Positions 59,590-64,000 of a stretch of 64,000 nt of DNA are shown here, piece after piece. Within the stretch, counting starts at the first letter, position 1; each line of letters begins with the position of its first letter. Made by a program: the position numbers and the translations under genes. The stretch is from Lotus japonicus (lineage: Eukaryota > Streptophyta > Magnoliopsida > Fabales > Fabaceae), in the NCBI RefSeq assembly GCF_012489685.1, contig NC_080041.1, positions 34,151,780-34,215,779 of the forward strand. Direction: 5' to 3'. The notes under the pieces were generated by a model. The model made no database searches, was not told the DNA's origin, and worked only from the letters and a program-made list of their open reading frames with translations.

Positions 59590-60256
59590 TGCCCCCAAGA
59601 CATGAGACTCGAGTAATTGAGTCGAAATGTCTTTATCGTTACCCAGTAGTTCGCCTCTATTGTTTATTCATTCATCGCCACTTTTCTTTCGTTGTTACAT
59701 CGCCATTTTCACGCTTCTCCACCTTTGTTGTCGTTTCAAAGATATGTCGCCTTCAGTTATAACCGTCAACCACGTCTTTTCAACTGACGCACGTATCCTT
59801 ATTTTCCGGGATTTCGTCATCATTTGTTATAAATGCAATCTTCATTTGTGCGTCTCGAGGAGTACGTCTTTTCGCTTCCCACCTTTTCGAATTTCAAATC
59901 CCAAAATCCCACGATCTTCCCCCATTCATTCTCTCTCCTCCTTTCTCTCTATAAAAACCCCTTTTTACTTTACATTTTTCACTTTCTTAAAACTTTTGCC
60001 CTGAACCTTTTCACCGCAGCTTTCATTCTCTTCTTTGAACTCCGGTGAACCCTTTCTTCCTCCGGCCGTCGTCATTGCGCGGTGCTCCCCTATCGCCGAC
60101 GTTCTCTTTTCTCAAATCCACAGTTCTTCCCCTGGTTAGTTTTTCTCTTTCTTGAGATTCTTTGTTTACTTCTTTTCTCTGACTGTTCATCTTCTTTCTT
60201 CTTGACTCTGTTCATCTTCTTTTTTCTTGACTCTGTTCATCTGCTTTTTTCTTTTT
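59590..60256 (+). promoter_or_regulatory. Probable promoter and 5' UTR of the antisense ORF
   Basis: A plus-strand TATAAAAA at 59950-59957 lies about 300 bp upstream of the ATG at 60257, in a pyrimidine-rich context typical of plant 5' UTRs (CTTCTTTCTTC runs). It is separate from the LTR TATA on the other strand. The polypurine tract occupies 59590-59598 (minus strand). Confidence 0.45.
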
Positions 60257-62391
60257 ATGAAACTGCCTCGCATGTCTTTACCAAACGCCAGCCTTTCTTC
60301 CCTAGAATTTTCTTCGCCCTCTACGGAGGAGGAAGTTGTCGCCCCCTCTATCATTGAAATTCATTCCTCGCCTTCTACCCATGATGATTCCGGTCCCGCC
60401 GGCTCTGTAGACTCCATTCTCTCCTCTAATGGAGATTTGTCTTCACCTGAATGGCGCTCTGACGTGCATTTAGTTGAAGATAAATGTCTGTTGCATTCTA
60501 TCTGGGGCAGCATTGGGAGCATTAATTCGCTTCGAATATCTGCTCAAGGGTTTACGAAGATAAATCCCGCCACCTCGAATAATGAAGATCATCTCTTGAA
60601 TGTCCTCCCATGTGGCGAAGATGACTGTGTTCTGTTGCGTAAAGAACCAGCCGATGAATCGCCCGATTTCTTCTTTGTTTATGGCTATTTCTTCTTAGAC
60701 TTGAACATCAAACTTCCTTTCTCGCCGTTTATTTGTCACGTTCTTTCTTTTCTGAATGTGGCGCCCTGTCAACTCCAGCCCAACGCCTGGGGTTTTCTCC
60801 GCTGCTTTGAAATTCTTTGTGAACACTTGAGTTTCACTCCAACCTATCCTTTGTTCTTCCTGTTCTATAAATCAGTCACCACTAAACCTACTTCTGTGAA
60901 ATGGGTTCCACTATTAGCCCGTAAGAACATGAGTCGGTTCTCCGCCCTTAAAAGTCATTACAAAGTATGGCAGAAGAAATACTTTAAAGTTATGGAGTCG
61001 CCCGAAATAAAAAACCTGTTCCGAGATTCCGACAATAACCCCCTCTTCCCTTTTTACTGGACAAAGAACCCTCGCCGAAAAATATCCGTTTCATACGACG
61101 CCTTGGATGAATCTGAACAAGGCGTCGCCGATTACCTCCGCACACTACCAGTATTTTCTGGTCACGACTTGATTGAGGCGTCGAAATCCGACACTTTAAA
61201 TCAATTTTTTAGTAAGTTTATAATCTGTGTACGTAACTTCTTTTTCTTTTTGTTCATGTATCTCGTCTAATTGGTGTTTTCCATACAGCTACGATGGGAA
61301 AAGGCAAGGTTGACGCGAACCCACTCAAGATGAAGGAGTACCTCGCCCAGTCTGCTGCGGCGGCGAAGAAGAGGGCCGCCGAAACTGAGCAGAAGAAGAA
61401 GAATGAAGGTACCTCGGGTTCTGACAACGTCAGGGACCCTAAACGTCAAAAAACTTCAGGTGCTGCTGGTGGTAAGCCTCTCCACCAATCGACTCTTGAT
61501 TCAAAAAGCCGTCCATCTGAGAAAAAGAAGGGACATGACAATGTCCCGCCCCATCAACAAGATTCAAGCACGCTGATCAACCGCCCATCAACTCCATTTG
61601 GCCAGGCTGGCCCTAGTTCAGCCATTGGTGGCGAAGCTCCTCCCCCCTTGCTGAATTTGTCGGATCCTCACTTTAATGGGCTGGAATTCATGACCCGTAC
61701 TTTTGACAACAAGATCCACAAGGATGTTTCGGGTCAAGGTCCCCCCAACATTGCTTCTTTGGCGATTCATCACGCGCTTTCTGCCGCCAGCACTGTGGCG
61801 GGAATGGCTCAGTGTGTGAAAGAGTTGATCTCAGCCAAGAACCGTTTTGAGAAGAAGGCAGCTGATTACAAAACAGCCTATGAGCAGGCTAAAACTGATG
61901 CTGAGACTGCCAACAACAAGCTGAAATCTGCTGAGGAGAAGTGTGCTAAGTTAACTGAAGACTTGGCTGCTTCGGACCTGCTTCTTCAAAAGACAAAGTC
62001 TCTTAAAGAAGCCATAAATGACAAGCACACTGCCATTCAAGCCAAATATCAAAAGTTGGAGAAGAAACATGATCGCCTGAATGCTTCCATCCTAGGGCGT
62101 GCTTCTCTCCAATATGCTCAAGGCTTTCTGGCGGCCAAAGAGCAGATCAGTGTAGTTGAGCCGGGCTTTGATCTTTCCCGCATTGGGTGGCTGAAGGAGA
62201 TCAAGGATGGTCAAGTAGTTGGTGATGATGACATTAGCCTCGATCTCCTTCCCCAATTCAATGATGAGAGTGAGCCTGAAGAAGATGGCGAGGATGGGAA
62301 TGAGCAGCACAGGAATGAGGATCAAGGGAAGGAAGATCCTCAAGCTGGGACAAGCCAGGGCAACAACGCCAACAACGAGAACCTGGCTTGA
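60257..62391 (+). CDS. Antisense extra ORF of a Tat-lineage gypsy element (gypsy-type transposon domain), two exons
   Basis: Exon 1 is 60257-61211 and exon 2 is 61289-62391. The 77-bp gap has GTAAGT and CATACAG borders, and joining keeps the frame, giving 685 residues. Exon 1 encodes a domain resembling the 'putative gypsy type transposon' family (about residues 125-280; PFSPFICHVLSFLNVAPCQL, then WGFLRCFEIL). Exon 2 has a basic segment, a Pro/Ser linker, a long coiled coil (about residues 500-590) and an acidic tail. It lies between the integrase end and the 3' LTR, on the strand opposite to pol, as described for extra ORFs of Tat-lineage Ty3/gypsy elements. The function is unknown. An upstream in-frame TTG at 60227 is not the likely start. 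Confidence 0.75.
61212..61288 (+). other. Predicted intron of the antisense ORF
   Basis: 77 bp, AT-rich, beginning GTAAGTTT and ending TTCCATACAG. Removing it joins a codon split after its first base and continues in frame through the ATG at 61294. Without splicing, exon 1 runs to a stop at about 61270. Confidence 0.65.
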
Positions 62392-62863
62392 ATTTGTTTT
62401 TATTTTATGAAGTTGAAATTTTTCTTTGGGCATTGCCCTGTTTTATTTTCATTCCAAATCATGTATGGGCATCGCCCCCTTTTCTCTACTTTAAATGGAT
62501 ATCATCTTAAGTTCATTCGTTGTTTTAGTTGTTCCCAACTTTCGTTGTTATATACCTTAGCCGATTTTTCGACGAGGCTTGGTTTCTAGTGGCCACTAGA
62601 ATTGCCAAGGCTTTTAACTTTTGAAGGCGATACTTTCTTATTCCGAAAGGTTTACTCGCGGTATTGCATACCTTGATACGATTTGCATTGCATGAACTCG
62701 TAATAAAAATTCAAAAAACATATACGATTCTGTTGAAATGATCTTTTCATTAATTTTCTTTCGTATGGGAACAATTGTCCCTTCATTACAATTGTCGCCT
62801 CATTAAAAACCTTTCCAAAGAAAGGGAAAAAGAGTGCGACTTCATTTACATTTGTTGTTTCTA
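62392..62863. other. Spacer between convergent antisense ORF and integrase
   Basis: It contains the 3' flanks of two convergent frames. It has pyrimidine-rich and TTTTATTTT stretches and no ORF of note. Confidence 0.5.
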
Positions 62864-64000
62864 CTAACTAAAATACTGCTTTAGATGAGAGGCGTTCCAT
62901 GTTCGTGGAACCTTTTGACCGCTTAGTTGTTCCAACTTATAAGCTCCTCCTCCAACATCGCCAATAATCCTGTAAGGCCCGCCCCAGTTGGGTGAGAGTT
63001 TGTTGTGTTTATCGGGTATTGTATTTTTTCGGAGCACTAAGTCTCCTACCCTCATTTTTCTTGGCACCACTTTTGTTGAGAACTTTCTTGCCACCTTCAC
63101 TTTTCCCGCCTCATTTCTTATGTGGGCCTCTCGTTGTTCCTCGGGCAGCATAATTAGATTTGCTATTAAGTTTTCTCCGTTGTCATTTTCATTAAACCGA
63201 GCCACTCGCCAATTTTGGTTTTCAATTTCCACTGGGAGCATGGCGTCAGTTCCATAAGTTAGACGATACGGGGTTTCCTTTGTGCTTGACTGCTCCGTGG
63301 TGTTGTATGCCCAAAGAACGCCTGGTAGTTCCTCCGCCCAAAGCCCTTTTGCTTCATCCAGTTTCTTCTTTAAACCCTTCAGGATAACTTTGTTAGCCGA
63401 TTCAGCCTGCCCATTGGTCTGTGGATGTTCTACAGAGGCAAATCGCATCTCGATTCCCATTTCTGTACAAAATTCTCGGGTAACACTACTTGTGAATTGT
63501 GTTCCGTTATCCATTACTAATGCCCTGGGAACCCCAAATCTACAAATAATCCTTCGCCACAAGAAGCTCCTGACCTTGGCGGCCGTGATAGTTGCTACTG
63601 CCTCAGCCTCTATCCACTTAGTGAAGTAATCAACCGCCACGATGATGTACTTCATTTGTGCCTTCGCCACAGGGAATGGTCCTAAGATATCGGTCCCCCA
63701 CATGGCGAACGGCCAAGGCGACATCATGGTTGTTAATTCTTCTGGTGGAGCCTTGTGTAGGTCAGAAAAGACTTGACATTTTTCACATTTCTTAACATAC
63801 TCCAAACAATCCTTCTTCATCGTTGGCCAATAGAATCCTGCTCTTATCACCTTAACTGCCAAGGATCGCCCGCCAATATGACTAGAACACACGCCTTCGT
63901 GGACTTCCGCCATTATTCCGAGGGCGTCCTTGATATCGACACATTTGAGCATAGGAGACATGATTCCTCGCCGATACAACTCTCCACCCACCAGTGTGTA
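62864..64000 (-). CDS. Ty3/gypsy integrase, C-terminal part of pol (runs off the window)
   Basis: The minus-strand frame is open to the right edge, so only the end of pol is seen. Counting from the first Met (63991), it has the HHCC zinc-binding module (H31, H38, C69, C72) and the DDE catalytic triad D101, D161 and E197, with 35 residues between the last two. FGVPRALVMDNGTQF and HPQTNGQAES are typical motifs. The C-terminal domain (VGDLVLRKN, GPYRI) ends at the stop at 62864. In the family this enzyme inserts the cDNA. No stop or frameshift is seen, so the element may be young. The sequence and the antisense ORF fit the Tat lineage. Confidence 0.93.
   Translation of the reverse strand, partial: YTLVGGELYRRGIMSPMLKCVDIKDALGIMAEVHEGVCSSHIGGRSLAVKVIRAGFYWPTMKKDCLEYVKKCEKCQVFSDLHKAPPEELTTMMSPWPFAMWGTDILGPFPVAKAQMKYIIVAVDYFTKWIEAEAVATITAAKVRSFLWRRIICRFGVPRALVMDNGTQFTSSVTREFCTEMGIEMRFASVEHPQTNGQAESANKVILKGLKKKLDEAKGLWAEELPGVLWAYNTTEQSSTKETPYRLTYGTDAMLPVEIENQNWRVARFNENDNGENLIANLIMLPEEQREAHIRNEAGKVKVARKFSTKVVPRKMRVGDLVLRKNTIPDKHNKLSPNWGGPYRIIGDVGGGAYKLEQLSGQKVPRTWNASHLKQYFS

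Overview
The window is plant nuclear DNA: long introns with GT-AG borders, LTR retrotransposons, LINEs, MITEs, Helitrons, and an endogenous plant pararetrovirus. The host is a eudicot, possibly a papilionoid legume; the species cannot be fixed from the sequence. Only one ordinary host gene is recognised, a MORC-family ATPase gene on the minus strand (coding exons 39330-51017, 5' UTR exon near 52142-52310). Everything else supportable is mobile or repeat DNA.

Region by region. (1) 1-14770 is a mosaic of endogenous caulimovirid sequence. Its gene order (movement protein, coat protein, zinc knuckle, protease, RT, RNase H in one polyprotein, then a second ORF) is that described for florendoviruses. 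One unit on the minus strand (5500-13569) is complete, with both ORFs open and a terminal repeat of about 150 bp; its primer-binding sites are 7920 bp apart. It is flanked by partial, nearly identical copies in alternating orientation (+ 1-2955, - 2958-5220, + 5226-5497, + 13570-14770). (2) 14905-16770 is a broken LINE. (3) 16930-18545 is a repeat whose relative lies inverted at 55545-56935. (4) 19090-22978 is a decayed copia element; its 5' LTR carries a Stowaway-like MITE and its 3' LTR keeps the empty site. (5) 22979-25298 is non-coding, with a 39-bp minisatellite. (6) 25304-33567 reads as a solo LTR with a perfect 5-bp target duplication (TTGCA), split by a 5.1-kb Helitron (28087-33208) that holds a probable SF3B1 gene fragment. 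(7) 33573-39329 is AT-rich repeat DNA with Helitron-like 3' ends and no recognised gene. (8) 39330-52310 is the MORC6-like gene; 19 coding exons join in frame to 679 codons, and its larger introns carry copia, gypsy and MITE insertions. (9) 52311-58865 is repeat DNA with a clean hAT-type insertion (8-bp duplication) and a MITE-like element swollen by a CCACCA minisatellite. (10) 58866-64000 is a LINE RNase H remnant cut by the 3' LTR of a minus-strand Ty3/gypsy element; that element has an antisense two-exon ORF between its integrase and LTR, as in the Tat lineage.

How the parts relate: the viral cluster, the retroelements and the MORC gene are independent units. MORC6 proteins act in RNA-directed DNA methylation and transposon silencing, so this silencing gene itself has transposon-filled introns. 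The near-identical inverted viral copies could supply double-stranded RNA, but expression cannot be judged from sequence.
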